Shown: one piece after another, positions 42,296 to 51,920 of the stretch | How the letters are laid out: the number at the start of each line of letters is the position of its first letter | How positions within the stretch are numbered: position 1 is the stretch's first letter | NCBI RefSeq assembly: GCF_003337215.1 | Contig: NZ_QPIG01000001.1 | Span: 930,001-994,000, forward strand | DNA: 64,000 nt | Reading direction: 5' to 3' | Source of the DNA: Oceanihabitans sediminis | GTDB taxonomy: Bacteria > Bacteroidota > Bacteroidia > Flavobacteriales > Flavobacteriaceae | Program-made: the position numbers and the translations under genes | Notes under the pieces: generated by a model | What the model was told of the DNA's origin: nothing | Seen by the model: only the letters and a program-made list of their open reading frames with translations | The model's database searches: none

Positions 42296-43579
42296 ATGAA
42301 AATAGCCGTTATCGGATTAGGTTATGTGGGATTACCACTAGCACGATTATTTGCAACAAAATATCCAGTAATTGGATTTGATATTAACGAAGCAAGAGTA
42401 AAAGAATTACAACAAGGTACCGATTCCACTTTAGAAGTAGAAGACGCTGTATTACAAGCGGTATCGGTTCCAAATCCAGAATTGCTATTAGAAAAAGGTG
42501 AAAACGGATTGTTTTGTACCACCAATTTAGAACATATTGCTACTTGTACGCATTATATTATTACCGTTCCTACTCCTGTAGATAAAAACAACAGACCAGA
42601 TCTTACTCCGCTACATAAAGCTAGTGAAACCGTAGGAAAAGTACTTAAAAAAGGAGATGTCGTTATTTACGAATCTACAGTATATCCAGGCGCTACGGAA
42701 GAAGAATGCATACCAATCTTAGAAAAAGTATCTGGTATGACTTTTAATACCGATTTCTTTGCAGGCTATTCACCAGAAAGAATCAACCCGGGAGATAAAG
42801 AGCATACAGTAGATAAAATTTTAAAAGTAACCTCGGGTTCTACTCCAGAAATCGGACAGCAGGTAGATGCACTATATAAAAGTGTGATTACTGCCGGAAC
42901 CCATTTAGCACCATGCATCAAGGTGGCAGAAGCTGCAAAGGTAATTGAGAATTCACAACGAGATATCAATATTGCCTTTGTTAACGAACTAGCGAAGATT
43001 TTTAACCGCTTAGACATTAATACCAAAGATGTATTAGAAGCTGCAGCTACCAAATGGAACTTCTTGCATTTTAAACCAGGCTTAGTTGGCGGACACTGTA
43101 TTGGGGTAGATCCTTACTACCTAGCACAAAAAGCTCAAGAAGTTGGATATCACCCAGAAATCATTTTGGCTGGACGTCGTATGAACGATTCTATGGGAGG
43201 ATATGTAGCTTCAGAAGTAGTAAAGCTAATGCTTGCCAAGGACGTAAAAGTAAAAGGAGCGAATGTTTTAATGCTAGGAATTACTTTTAAGGAAAACTGT
43301 CCAGACGTTCGTAATACTAGAGTGGTTGATGTAGTGCAGGAATTAGAATCTTACGGAATCAACGTAACCATCTATGATCCTTTAGCTTCTCCAGAAGAAG
43401 TAGCCCACGAATACCAACTAAAAACCGTTAAAACCAAACCAGAAGGAAAATTCGAAGCAGTTGTTTTAGCTGTAGCACATAAAGAATTCCTTAGCACCAA
43501 TCTAGATAGCTTAAAAGCAGAGAATGCTGTGGTATATGATGTAAAAGGAGTTTTAGCGGAATCGGAAGGGAAACTTTAG
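42296..43579 (+). CDS. nucleotide-sugar dehydrogenase (TviB/WbpO-type)
   Basis: This 427-residue UDP-sugar 6-dehydrogenase has the NAD motif IAVIGLGYVGLPLARLFA, TPVDKNNRPDLTPL, the substrate-binding YSPERINPGDKEH, and catalytic C268 in VGGHCIGVDPYYLA. TviB/WbpO enzymes oxidise UDP-HexNAc to the uronic acid. Paired with the epimerase at 44556, it likely supplies a HexNAc uronic acid. Confidence 0.93.
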   Translation: MKIAVIGLGYVGLPLARLFATKYPVIGFDINEARVKELQQGTDSTLEVEDAVLQAVSVPNPELLLEKGENGLFCTTNLEHIATCTHYIITVPTPVDKNNRPDLTPLHKASETVGKVLKKGDVVIYESTVYPGATEEECIPILEKVSGMTFNTDFFAGYSPERINPGDKEHTVDKILKVTSGSTPEIGQQVDALYKSVITAGTHLAPCIKVAEAAKVIENSQRDINIAFVNELAKIFNRLDINTKDVLEAAATKWNFLHFKPGLVGGHCIGVDPYYLAQKAQEVGYHPEIILAGRRMNDSMGGYVASEVVKLMLAKDVKVKGANVLMLGITFKENCPDVRNTRVVDVVQELESYGINVTIYDPLASPEEVAHEYQLKTVKTKPEGKFEAVVLAVAHKEFLSTNLDSLKAENAVVYDVKGVLAESEGKL

Positions 43580-43673
43580 ATAGTATCAAGTGCTTAGTAA
43601 TTAAAGCATCTAAAAGCTATTTATTTATAACATTATTTCTCGGATTTGGTAGATTAAAACGGATTTCACTGAA

Positions 43674-44057
43674 GTGTCTAAATTATTACATAAAGAGGAA
43701 ACCTATAGAATCATCGGGTTATGTATGAAAGTCCACAAAGCTTTGGGTAAAGGTTTTCTGGAATCTGTTTATGAAGAAGCCCTTGAAAAGGAGTTCTTAA
43801 AAGAGAACATCCCCTATGAAAAACAAAAGCGCCTTCGTATATATTATAACGGAGAAAGGATGGACAAATACTTTGTTGCGGATTTTATGTGCTATGATAA
43901 AATAATTATCGAATTAAAGGCAGCCGATTATATGCATAAGAATATGGAAGCCCAAGTAATAAATTACCTTAAAGCAACGAAGAAAGAAGTGGGATTACTT
44001 ATAAACTTTGGAGAAGCGAGTCTTAAATGGAAACGCTTCATTAATACCTCCGTGTAA
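43674..44057 (+). CDS. GxxExxY protein
   Basis: This 127-residue protein has the name-giving motif GKGFLESVYEEAL, then FVADFMCYDKIIIELKAAD and QVINYLKATKKEVGLLINFG. The DxxxxxxxIELK-type arrangement resembles PD-(D/E)xK nuclease-fold proteins. It starts with GTG. It is flanked by CCGTGTAATCCGTGACAAAT-like sequence at 44050. It has no evident role in glycan synthesis, and such genes move between loci. Confidence 0.88.
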   Translation: MSKLLHKEETYRIIGLCMKVHKALGKGFLESVYEEALEKEFLKENIPYEKQKRLRIYYNGERMDKYFVADFMCYDKIIIELKAADYMHKNMEAQVINYLKATKKEVGLLINFGEASLKWKRFINTSV

Positions 44058-44097
44058 TCCGTGACAAATCCGCGTAATTTTAATGAATAAAACAACA

Positions 44098-44211
44098 TGA
44101 ATTTAGAAGAATTTAAAAAGTTAGAAAATAAAAACATCCTCGTAACAGGAGGTGCTGGGTTTACCCTGTGTAATGGAGCTCAATTACACAGGGTGAATCC
44201 CGTGAAATAAT
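44098..44211 (+). pseudogene. truncated 5' copy of the sugar epimerase gene
   Basis: ATG 44098 starts [20 protein letters not shown] followed by F, the same N-terminus as the intact gene at 44556, then diverges at codon 23 and stops at 44211. Positions 44101-44155 are identical to 44563-44617; the next three codons (A-G-F) differ only at silent positions (GCT GGG TTT against GCG GGT TTC). It is a remnant left by an insertion or allele exchange. Confidence 0.9.
44162..44193. repeat. 12-bp inverted repeat at the insertion junction
   Basis: ACCCTGTGTAAT and ATTACACAGGGT are exact reverse complements around GGAGCTCA. The pair begins exactly where similarity to the epimerase gene ends, so it probably marks the edge of the inserted element. 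Confidence 0.75.
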
Positions 44212-44216
44212 GGCAA

Positions 44217-44501
44217 ATGGATGGCTTCTATTATATATATGTACTCTTAAGTGAGAAAGATGGTAAGAAGTATACCGGATATACTTCTGATTTGCCATTA
44301 AGATTTGAGGCACATCAAAAAGGTAAAGTACCATCCACAAAACACCGAAGGCCATTAAAGTTAATTTACTTTGAAGCTTGTTTGTCACAAGAAGATGCTT
44401 TAAAAAGAGAAAAATATTTAAAAACACACTATGGAAAAATGTATTTGGGAAATCGCCTCAAATCTTATTTATCCTGTCAAACTAAAAGTGAAAATAAATA
44501 A
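44217..44501 (+). CDS. GIY-YIG nuclease family protein
   Basis: This 94-residue single-domain protein has the GIY-YIG core: FYYIYVLLSEKDGKKYTGYT (residues 4-23), the catalytic-type Arg in LPLRFEAHQKG, and a C-terminal helix (ALKREKYLKTHYG). It resembles the YhbQ/UPF0213-like group. It has no glycan-related role and sits between a truncated and an intact 5' end of the epimerase gene, the pattern of a mobile nuclease gene. Confidence 0.9.
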   Translation: MDGFYYIYVLLSEKDGKKYTGYTSDLPLRFEAHQKGKVPSTKHRRPLKLIYFEACLSQEDALKREKYLKTHYGKMYLGNRLKSYLSCQTKSENK

Positions 44502-44555
44502 TACCTTACGAAATCTAAGATTTGTTTAACAGGATTTCACAGGTCAAGAAAATAA

Positions 44556-45557
44556 ATGATGCATTTAGAAGAATTTAAAAAGTTAGAAAATAAAAACATC
44601 CTCGTAACAGGAGGTGCGGGTTTCATAGGCTCAAACCTCTGCGAAACCCTACTAAAACTAAACGTCAAAGTAACCTGCCTAGACAATTTCGCTACAGGTC
44701 ACAGACACAACATAGAACCTTTTTTAAGTAATGATAACTTCACCCTAATAGAAGGCGATATCCGTGATTTAGATACCTGCCACAAAGCCTGTGCGAATCA
44801 AGATTTTATCTTACATCAAGCAGCATTAGGTTCTGTACCGCGTTCTATTGCAGATCCAATTACCTCTAATGATGTGAATGTTGGTGGATTCTTAAATATG
44901 TTAGTAGCTGCTCGTGATGCTGAGGTTGCACGATTTGTGTATGCAGCTAGTTCCTCGACTTACGGAGACCACGAAGCCTTACCAAAAGTAGAAGAAACTA
45001 TAGGGAAACCTTTATCACCATACGCGATTACCAAATATGTCAACGAACTGTACGCAGACAACTTTTTTGCGACTTACGGATTAAACACCATAGGGTTACG
45101 CTATTTCAATGTCTTTGGAAGACGTCAAGATCCTAACGGTGCCTATGCCGCAGTAATACCGTTATTCGTAAAACAATTTATGAATCACGAAAGCCCAGTG
45201 ATTAATGGGGATGGAACTTATTCTCGTGACTTTACCTATATCGATAATGTGGTGCAAATGAACTTACGTGCCATTACTACAGAAAATAAAGCAGCGCTAA
45301 ACCAAGTGTATAATACAGCAGTTGGCGATCGTACGACCTTAGTGCAACTAACAGACTTGTTGAAAAAACATTTGTCAAAATATGATTCGAAAATAGCAGA
45401 AGTGGAAGTTGTGCATGGTCCTAACCGTAAAGGCGATATTCCACATTCTTTAGCCTCTGTGGAAAAAGCAAAAAAACTATTAAACTATCATCCAACCCAT
45501 ACGATAGATAACGGCATTGAAGAAGCTGTGGAATGGTATTGGGGGAATTTGGGATAA
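44556..45557 (+). CDS. UDP-N-acetylhexosamine 4-epimerase, TviC/WbpP-type SDR
   Basis: This 333-residue extended SDR has NAD-binding [13 protein letters not shown], the loop [29 protein letters not shown], catalytic YAITKYVNE (YxxxK) and the substrate-binding [18 protein letters not shown]. TviC/WbpP interconvert UDP-GlcNAc(A) and UDP-GalNAc(A). The preceding dehydrogenase is the natural partner, separated only by the two mobile-type genes. ATG 44559 is an alternative start and matches the truncated copy better. Confidence 0.92.
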   Translation: MMHLEEFKKLENKNILVTGGAGFIGSNLCETLLKLNVKVTCLDNFATGHRHNIEPFLSNDNFTLIEGDIRDLDTCHKACANQDFILHQAALGSVPRSIADPITSNDVNVGGFLNMLVAARDAEVARFVYAASSSTYGDHEALPKVEETIGKPLSPYAITKYVNELYADNFFATYGLNTIGLRYFNVFGRRQDPNGAYAAVIPLFVKQFMNHESPVINGDGTYSRDFTYIDNVVQMNLRAITTENKAALNQVYNTAVGDRTTLVQLTDLLKKHLSKYDSKIAEVEVVHGPNRKGDIPHSLASVEKAKKLLNYHPTHTIDNGIEEAVEWYWGNLG

Positions 45558-45675
45558 TAATATGATAGCCATGTTGCTTTAATACAGTTTAAGCTTAGAT
45601 TAAATTTCTAGCTTTTAGAAAATTTACAAATAGAAGAGGACATATACTTTATGTATATTAATATGTAGCACGTTA

Positions 45676-46257
45676 ATGAATAACATACGAATTGAAAATA
45701 AAATACTATTTGAAATTAACAACTTCAAAAGTAAACTAAGGTCTTTTTTGCTTTTTGGGGTAATAAGTAAAGTGAAGTTTGGCAGAAAAGTCAAACTTGC
45801 TGGAGAAATTATATTAGGGAATAATATTTATATCCAAGATTATTCTTGTATAAGAGGAAAAAACATAAAAATAGATGACAATGTTTTTATACATGAAAAT
45901 GTATTAATACGATCAAACGAATATATTTCAATAGGTAGAAATACAACTATAAATAGAAACACTTGTATTTTGGCTAAAGTTTCTATAGGCAAGAATTGTT
46001 CTATAGCTCCTAATGTTGTTATTGTTGGAGCAAATCATTTATTTCAAGATGTGTCAATTTCGATAAAAGAACAAGGATCAAAATTAGAAGGTGTAATAAT
46101 AGAAGATGATGTTTGGATAGCTGCTAATGTTACTGTTTTAGATGGTGTAACAATAGGAGAAGGTTCAATAGTAGCTGCTGGAGCAGTGGTTAATAAAAAT
46201 GTACCAGCATTTTCCATAGTTGGGGGTGTGCCGGCAAAAATTATTGGAAAAAGATAA
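45676..46257 (+). CDS. left-handed beta-helix acyltransferase
   Basis: This 193-residue hexapeptide-repeat transferase has repeated [LIV]GxxxxI units (about 55-185), including [27 protein letters not shown] and [19 protein letters not shown] and the usual end [14 protein letters not shown]. It probably O- or N-acetylates a sugar of the repeat unit. Its stop overlaps the flippase start by 1 nt. Confidence 0.88.
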   Translation: MNNIRIENKILFEINNFKSKLRSFLLFGVISKVKFGRKVKLAGEIILGNNIYIQDYSCIRGKNIKIDDNVFIHENVLIRSNEYISIGRNTTINRNTCILAKVSIGKNCSIAPNVVIVGANHLFQDVSISIKEQGSKLEGVIIEDDVWIAANVTVLDGVTIGEGSIVAAGAVVNKNVPAFSIVGGVPAKIIGKR

Positions 46258-47675
46258 TGTCTAATACGAAACATTATATTTGGAGTGCTTTTAATAGGTT
46301 TGGTGTCCAGGCTATTGGGTTTGTTGGGAATATTTTAATCGCAAGACAACTAACACCGGACGATTATGGTTTAGTAGGTATGCTAGCCATTTTTATAGGT
46401 ATATCATGGAATTTTACTGAAGCAGGTTTTGCTGACTGCCTAATCAGAAAGCAGGATGCAGACAGGAGAGATTATGCCACAATTTTTATTCATAATATTG
46501 CTTTTTCTTTATTTTTATACCTGGTTTTATATTTTTCAGCGCCATTAATTTCCGCGTTTTTTCAAAGAGCAGAGTTAACAGATATTACTCGTGTTTTAGG
46601 GTTAAGCATCGTTATTAAAGCTATTAGCTTAACTGAGTTTACACGTATTAAAAAAGAACTAAAGTTTAGTCGTATAGCCTTAATTCAAATAGTTAGTAGC
46701 CTTATATCTGTGGTAGTAGCTTATGTCATGGCTTTAAATGGTTGGGGGTATTGGGCTATTGTATGTCAAACACTAACTATTGGAGTAGTTAATTTGGTGT
46801 TAATAATTATCTTAAATAAATGGATACCGTATTTTTATTTTAGTTGGGAACGGTATAAAAAAATGCGTGGTTTTAGTAACAACTTACTCATTTCATATTT
46901 TACAAATCAAATTGGTCAAAACATATATTCTGTTTTTATAGGGAAATTTCAGCCAACTGCAATTTTAGGTTTTTTTAATCAAGCAAGTAAAATTAATGAT
47001 GTTAGCTTTCAGTCCATAAATGCGGTTGTTTTATCTACATCTTATCCAATTCTTGCAAAAGAAAAAAGTAAAGAGATTAGAAAGGGTATGTATAAAAATG
47101 TACTAAATTATTTTTTGTTTATACAATTTACTGCTAGCCTCTTTATAATAGGAGCTTCAAATAGTTTAGTTGTGTTTTTGTTTGGTAATCAATGGGAGCC
47201 TACAGGACCAATTTTAGCATTATTAGTTATTTCTTTTCTTTTGTATCCGTTGTCTTCTTTAAATTCCAACATCATTAAAATTGAAAATAAATCACAGCTT
47301 TACCGTAATTTAACAATTTTAAGAAACACGCTAATACTGTTTTCATTATTATTGACTTATAAATACTCAATTGAAATCATTTTATATGGATTAATATGTG
47401 CTAGATACATATCTGTAATAATTGATGTGTTTTTATGTGGTAAGCACATTAATTTTAAGCCAAAAGAACAAGCTATTATAGCTTTAAAGCAATTTATAGC
47501 TCCATTAGTATCATGTATGGTTGCTGTGTTTTTTAGCCATTGGTTTAATGTTACTATACCATGGAAATCCCTTCTAGTATTTACGCCAATATATCTTATA
47601 AGTTTTGTTACTATTAATATAATAACAAGTAATACAACCTTTTATATACTTTTAAATAAAATTAAATTTAAATGA
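46257..47675 (+). CDS. oligosaccharide flippase (Wzx-like)
   Basis: This 472-residue polytopic protein of the polysaccharide-transport (MATE-like) superfamily starts HYIWSAFNRFGVQAIGFVGN and LARQLTPDDYG-type sequence (IARQLTPDDYGLVGM) with about 12-14 helices. It would flip the lipid-linked repeat unit across the inner membrane for the Wzy-like polymerase at 50634. It overlaps the next gene by 4 bp. Confidence 0.9.
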   Translation: MSNTKHYIWSAFNRFGVQAIGFVGNILIARQLTPDDYGLVGMLAIFIGISWNFTEAGFADCLIRKQDADRRDYATIFIHNIAFSLFLYLVLYFSAPLISAFFQRAELTDITRVLGLSIVIKAISLTEFTRIKKELKFSRIALIQIVSSLISVVVAYVMALNGWGYWAIVCQTLTIGVVNLVLIIILNKWIPYFYFSWERYKKMRGFSNNLLISYFTNQIGQNIYSVFIGKFQPTAILGFFNQASKINDVSFQSINAVVLSTSYPILAKEKSKEIRKGMYKNVLNYFLFIQFTASLFIIGASNSLVVFLFGNQWEPTGPILALLVISFLLYPLSSLNSNIIKIENKSQLYRNLTILRNTLILFSLLLTYKYSIEIILYGLICARYISVIIDVFLCGKHINFKPKEQAIIALKQFIAPLVSCMVAVFFSHWFNVTIPWKSLLVFTPIYLISFVTINIITSNTTFYILLNKIKFK

Positions 47676-48385
47676 GTAGAACAAGTAAAATAAAATCAAA
47701 AATAGAAAACCTTAAATTGCGTTGGGCAAGGACTTCTCCTGAGAGATATATTAAATTTCTTCGGTCCAAAGGAATAAAAATTGGAGATAATATTTGGATG
47801 TCTGCAGATGTTAAATCTGTTTCTATTGATATTACTAGACCATCCTTAATTGAGATAGGAAATAATGTAAGATTAAATAAAAACCTTACTATTCTTACGC
47901 ATGACGGTGGGTATTACGTTTTATTAAATAAGTATAAAGAGTTCATTTCACAATCTGGAAGGGTGAAAATTGGGAACAATGTATATTTTGGTAGGAATTG
48001 CTCAGTTTTTAAAAATGTAACTATTGGGGATAATGTCATTATTGGAAATGGATCAATTGTAACTAAGAGTATACCATCAAATTCTGTTGCTGTTGGAGCG
48101 CCAGCTAAAGTTGTTGGTACCGTTGAAGATTATTATAAAAAAAGGAAAAGCCTCCAAGTGGAAGAAGCTCTTGATTATGCAAGGAGTATAAAAGAAAGAT
48201 ATAATCGTAGACCTCGAATAGAAGACTTCTGGGAAGAATTTCCTTTATTTATAAATGGGGGTGAGGATTGTCCGGAATTAAATATAAAAAGTCAATTAGG
48301 TCCAGCCTATGAGAATTTTATAAAAAATAATAAGGCTGTATTTAATGGCTTTGATGACTTCTTAAAAGCAGCAGGAATTGAATAA
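47672..48385 (+). CDS. CatB-type acyltransferase with C-terminal extension
   Basis: This 237-residue protein has a hexapeptide-repeat domain (about 35-155: GDNIWMSADVKSVSID, LTILTHDGGYY, GRVKIGNNVYFGRNCSVF, AVGAPAKVVG) then about 75 residues of helical extension (VEEALDYARSIKERYNRRP, EDFWEEFPLFINGG) of unknown role. It is likely a sugar acetyltransferase. It is translationally coupled on both sides. Confidence 0.86.
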   Translation: MSRTSKIKSKIENLKLRWARTSPERYIKFLRSKGIKIGDNIWMSADVKSVSIDITRPSLIEIGNNVRLNKNLTILTHDGGYYVLLNKYKEFISQSGRVKIGNNVYFGRNCSVFKNVTIGDNVIIGNGSIVTKSIPSNSVAVGAPAKVVGTVEDYYKKRKSLQVEEALDYARSIKERYNRRPRIEDFWEEFPLFINGGEDCPELNIKSQLGPAYENFIKNNKAVFNGFDDFLKAAGIE

Positions 48386-49490
48386 GAAAATAGTAATACT
48401 ACACCCTGCTTTTTGGAAACAAGCTATGGGTGGAGCAGAAATTCAAATCAAATATTTGGTAGATTATTTGTTAGATAATAATGTTCAAGTCCATTATGTT
48501 TTTGAGGATAAGAATATAAAAATGGAAGACGTAGATAATCATAATTTAATCTTATATCCACTACCTAGAATAAAAATATCTAAACGATTTGGCAACCGTT
48601 GGTTTTTATATCAAAATAAAATTAATCGTATTTTAAAAGCAGTAAAACCTAATGGTATTTATACAAGGTTTTATTCTTCTTGGAGTGGCTTCGCAGCAAC
48701 ATATGCCAATGAAAACAGTATCCCTCATGTTTGGGCTATTGCTTCGGATAATGATTTAAAAGTTTTGGACCAGCCGCTAAACCCAATTAAACCATTAGAT
48801 ATATTTGAAAATAAATATGTTAAACATGCTTTTAAAAAAGCAACACACATAATCGTTCAAAATAAGTGGCAGGAACACGAATTGCTACAAAAGCATAATC
48901 GTATGGGCGTTTATTTAAGCCAAGCAGCGCCATTAGAAAAGGATAGTAGTCCCAAGAAAGATAATAATATTATAAATATCGTTTGGATAGCAAATATGAA
49001 ACCTTTAAAAAGGCCTGAGCTTTTTATAGAGTTAGTTAAACACTACCGAGGAAAAGTTGGCATTCACTTTAAAATGGTAGGAAGGTTGAGTCCAAAATAT
49101 AGCACCCTTATAAAGGAAGAAGAAAATCATAATCCATCTTTCAAATTTTTAGGAGAATTAACGAATACAGAGGTAAATGGCTTGCTTTTAAGTACGGATA
49201 TCCTAATAAACACAAGTGATTATGAAGGTTTTTCTAATACGTTTATTCAAGCTTGGCTTCGTAAAAATATTGTTATAAGTATGAATTCTAATCCAGATAA
49301 GATATTAAGTAACTATAAAGTAGGATATTTGTGTCCCACAATAAATCAAGTTATCGAGAAAGTGGATTGTTTAAGAGAAAATCCTGAGAATTTATATAAA
49401 ATGCAAGAAGATTCATTCCGATACGCTAGAGAAAATCATAGTTTAGAACGAAACTTAGAAGTCATTACTAATTTATTAAAAATTAATTAG
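48378..49490 (+). CDS. glycosyltransferase family 4
   Basis: This 370-residue GT-B protein has PAFWKQAMGGAEIQIKYLVD at the N-terminus (acceptor-side loop) and the C-terminal donor domain with IVWIANMKPLKRPELFIELV and DILINTSDYEGFSNTFIQAW (E-x7-E type region). It starts with TTG 48378, overlapping the previous gene by 8 bp; the start preserves the first beta strand NKKIVILHP. Confidence 0.87.
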   Translation: MNKKIVILHPAFWKQAMGGAEIQIKYLVDYLLDNNVQVHYVFEDKNIKMEDVDNHNLILYPLPRIKISKRFGNRWFLYQNKINRILKAVKPNGIYTRFYSSWSGFAATYANENSIPHVWAIASDNDLKVLDQPLNPIKPLDIFENKYVKHAFKKATHIIVQNKWQEHELLQKHNRMGVYLSQAAPLEKDSSPKKDNNIINIVWIANMKPLKRPELFIELVKHYRGKVGIHFKMVGRLSPKYSTLIKEEENHNPSFKFLGELTNTEVNGLLLSTDILINTSDYEGFSNTFIQAWLRKNIVISMNSNPDKILSNYKVGYLCPTINQVIEKVDCLRENPENLYKMQEDSFRYARENHSLERNLEVITNLLKIN

Positions 49491-49491
49491 G

Positions 49492-50646
49492 ATGGAGCTT
49501 CATTGGTTTGAGTTAAAACAAATAGACAGAGTAACAAACTTCTCATCTAGATCTGAAATTATAAAAGCAGGTTTAATAGCTAAAATTAATGTGCAATATT
49601 ATTGCACTTTTGCTAAGTCAAAAAAATACTTTGGCTTAGAAAATAACATAAATTATTTAGGGGTTTTTAAAAACAAATATCTAAAGGCTATAGAGTTTCG
49701 ACTTTTGGTTATTTATAAAGCAATATTATTGGTTTTGAGTGCCAAGCCAATTGTTATTATGGTAAATCAAGATTTAGTAACTAATGTGCTACCTGCAGTT
49801 TTTATAAATAAGATCTTCAAAAGAAATAAGAGATTTGTAGTAGATGTTAGGACAACCCCTACTAATCCTGCTACCTTTGATAAAGACATGGCTATATTTC
49901 ATGGGAAGTTTAAAGCTGCGATTAAGCACTTTGATGGGTTAAGCTTTATTACCCCATATATGGAAAAGTATGTTATGGAAAAATATACAAGTAATTTACC
50001 TACTGTAAATTGGAGCTCTGGTGCGGATACAGGTTTATTTAATCCTAAAAGTTTTGTGAAATCAAGTAAGAAATCGGAGTTTACTGTGTTTTATCATGGT
50101 GGAATATCAGTTTCTAGGGGGAGTCTTGTTTTAATAAAAGCTTGTGAATCATTAGTGAATAAAGGGTATAAAATACAGCTCATTCAAGTTGGAATTTGTG
50201 TAGATAAAGAAATTGAAGCCTATATTAAAACTAAAAAAATAGAGGATTGGTGTAAATTATTGCCTCCAGTTCCTTTAAAAGAAATTCCTCAATATATAAT
50301 GGACTGTGATCTTCCTGTATTACCTTTTCCAAATTTTATGGCATGGAGGGTTTCTAGCCCAATAAAACTGATGGAATATTTGGCAATGGGAAAAAAAGTT
50401 TTAGCGCCAAACATTGAGGCTTTTGTAGATGTATTTGGAAAAGATTCAAACCTAATATTTTTATACGATGCGAAAGCTGATAATCAGGTAGAACAAATAA
50501 GTGAAAATATAGCTCAAATAATTGATAACAACTTATTAGATAATTTTGTATCACAAGAAGCAATTAATTTCGTAGGAGATAATTACACATGGGATAGGCA
50601 AGCCAACAATTTATTCGAATTTTGTAAAAGCTTATGGATAAGATAA
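49492..50646 (+). CDS. glycosyltransferase (GT4-like)
   Basis: This 384-residue protein is GT-B-like. The N-terminal half is poorly conserved (MELHWFELKQIDRVTNFSSR). The donor domain has FTVFYHGGISVSRGSLVLIKA, DCDLPVLPFPNFMAWRVSSP and IKLMEYLAMGKKVLAPN. Donor and acceptor are unknown. It overlaps the polymerase gene by 13 bp. Confidence 0.82.
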   Translation: MELHWFELKQIDRVTNFSSRSEIIKAGLIAKINVQYYCTFAKSKKYFGLENNINYLGVFKNKYLKAIEFRLLVIYKAILLVLSAKPIVIMVNQDLVTNVLPAVFINKIFKRNKRFVVDVRTTPTNPATFDKDMAIFHGKFKAAIKHFDGLSFITPYMEKYVMEKYTSNLPTVNWSSGADTGLFNPKSFVKSSKKSEFTVFYHGGISVSRGSLVLIKACESLVNKGYKIQLIQVGICVDKEIEAYIKTKKIEDWCKLLPPVPLKEIPQYIMDCDLPVLPFPNFMAWRVSSPIKLMEYLAMGKKVLAPNIEAFVDVFGKDSNLIFLYDAKADNQVEQISENIAQIIDNNLLDNFVSQEAINFVGDNYTWDRQANNLFEFCKSLWIR

Positions 50647-51920
50647 AAATCAAGCTTTTTTATTTGATGATTTTTCTAGTATTTACACAAGGTATGTGGG
50701 AAAGAATCTTACTTTTTTCAACATTACCCCAAGTCTTGTTAGATGCTTCAATTTTAGCATTTATTTTATATAAATTTAACTATAGTTTTAAAGTTCCAGG
50801 GGCTTTCTTGTTCTTAATGCTATGTGTTGTTGCATTTTTTGTAGGATTTGCTAACGGGGATTCTGTTATAGATACTTTTATGTACTTGCGTTTTTTAGTA
50901 TATACCTATTTGATTTATAACCAACTGTTTTCAAACCCTATTAGTTTAAAAAGATGGAATGGTATATTGAAATTAATAGCAGTAATGATAATTCTACAGG
51001 GATTTGGGGCGCTTTTTAATATTTTTATTCTTGGAGAGCGTGTTGAAGGCTATGTCGGTTTAATGTCTAGTTTAGGAGGTACTACAGCAACGGTGTTTCC
51101 TCTATTAATCTCCGCTATATTGTTAGTTTATTATCTTTTTGTAGTAAAATTAAATACTAAAATTACTCTAGTTTTAAGTATGTTGCTTTTTAGTGGATTT
51201 TTAGTTGGGTTTTCAAGCGGTAAGCGAGGAATTTATTTTATTATTCCACTAGTATTAATTTCAATAATTATAATAGCTATTCCTAAATTAAGAAAATTTA
51301 AGTTATTAAAGAGAAAGCTAGTTGGCCTAGCTTCACTTGGACTGCTTATATTTCCGCTTATCATTTATGGGATGGTGAATTCAAAAGGTTTAAATTACTC
51401 TTTGACAGGTAACGAATCTGCCTTTGAAGTAATTTCTAACTCCTTAGAGTATGCAGAGGATTATGAGAACGCTACAGATCAATATGGTCGAACAATAGGT
51501 CGTTCTAACACCTCTACTAGAATCATTGAAAACACACTTTCAAGTTCAAGTTTTTTCTTTTTTGGCGAAGGGTATGGAGCAACAAAGGAAGAAAGTACGA
51601 TGCTGAAGTTAGGTTATTACTATGGAATTGTTGGTTTTTCGAGAGATATTATTTCTGGTGGTTTATTTTTGTGTTTGCTAACTATTTTGTTGTTTTATAA
51701 AATCATATTAAATAATAATTCTATAAGATTAAAATTTTCAGCAGTTATGCGCTATGCCATGATTATTGTATTCCTGTACACGTATTTCTTTTATTCATCA
51801 GATTTCACAATTAGTTTAAAAATAAACGCCATATTAGTTATTGTTATGGTGTTATTAAATAGTCCGAAGCAGCGTGTGGCATTAGTTGAACTTCTTAAAC
51901 GCGGAAGAGTGTTAATATGA
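50634..51920 (+). CDS. Wzy-like O-antigen/polysaccharide polymerase
   Basis: This 428-residue protein has about 10-12 hydrophobic helices and a large hydrophilic loop (about 250-320) with NTSTRIIENTLSSSSFFFFGEGYGA, the topology of Wzy/WaaL-type enzymes. Sequence identity in this family is low, so the call rests on topology and position between a flippase and glycosyltransferases. It would join repeat units in the periplasm. Confidence 0.78.
   Translation: MDKIKIKLFYLMIFLVFTQGMWERILLFSTLPQVLLDASILAFILYKFNYSFKVPGAFLFLMLCVVAFFVGFANGDSVIDTFMYLRFLVYTYLIYNQLFSNPISLKRWNGILKLIAVMIILQGFGALFNIFILGERVEGYVGLMSSLGGTTATVFPLLISAILLVYYLFVVKLNTKITLVLSMLLFSGFLVGFSSGKRGIYFIIPLVLISIIIIAIPKLRKFKLLKRKLVGLASLGLLIFPLIIYGMVNSKGLNYSLTGNESAFEVISNSLEYAEDYENATDQYGRTIGRSNTSTRIIENTLSSSSFFFFGEGYGATKEESTMLKLGYYYGIVGFSRDIISGGLFLCLLTILLFYKIILNNNSIRLKFSAVMRYAMIIVFLYTYFFYSSDFTISLKINAILVIVMVLLNSPKQRVALVELLKRGRVLI

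Noticed and set aside
44161-44427. Minus-strand frame opposite the GIY-YIG gene
   Set aside because: The plus-strand frame carries the GIY-YIG motif. The minus frame has no domain.
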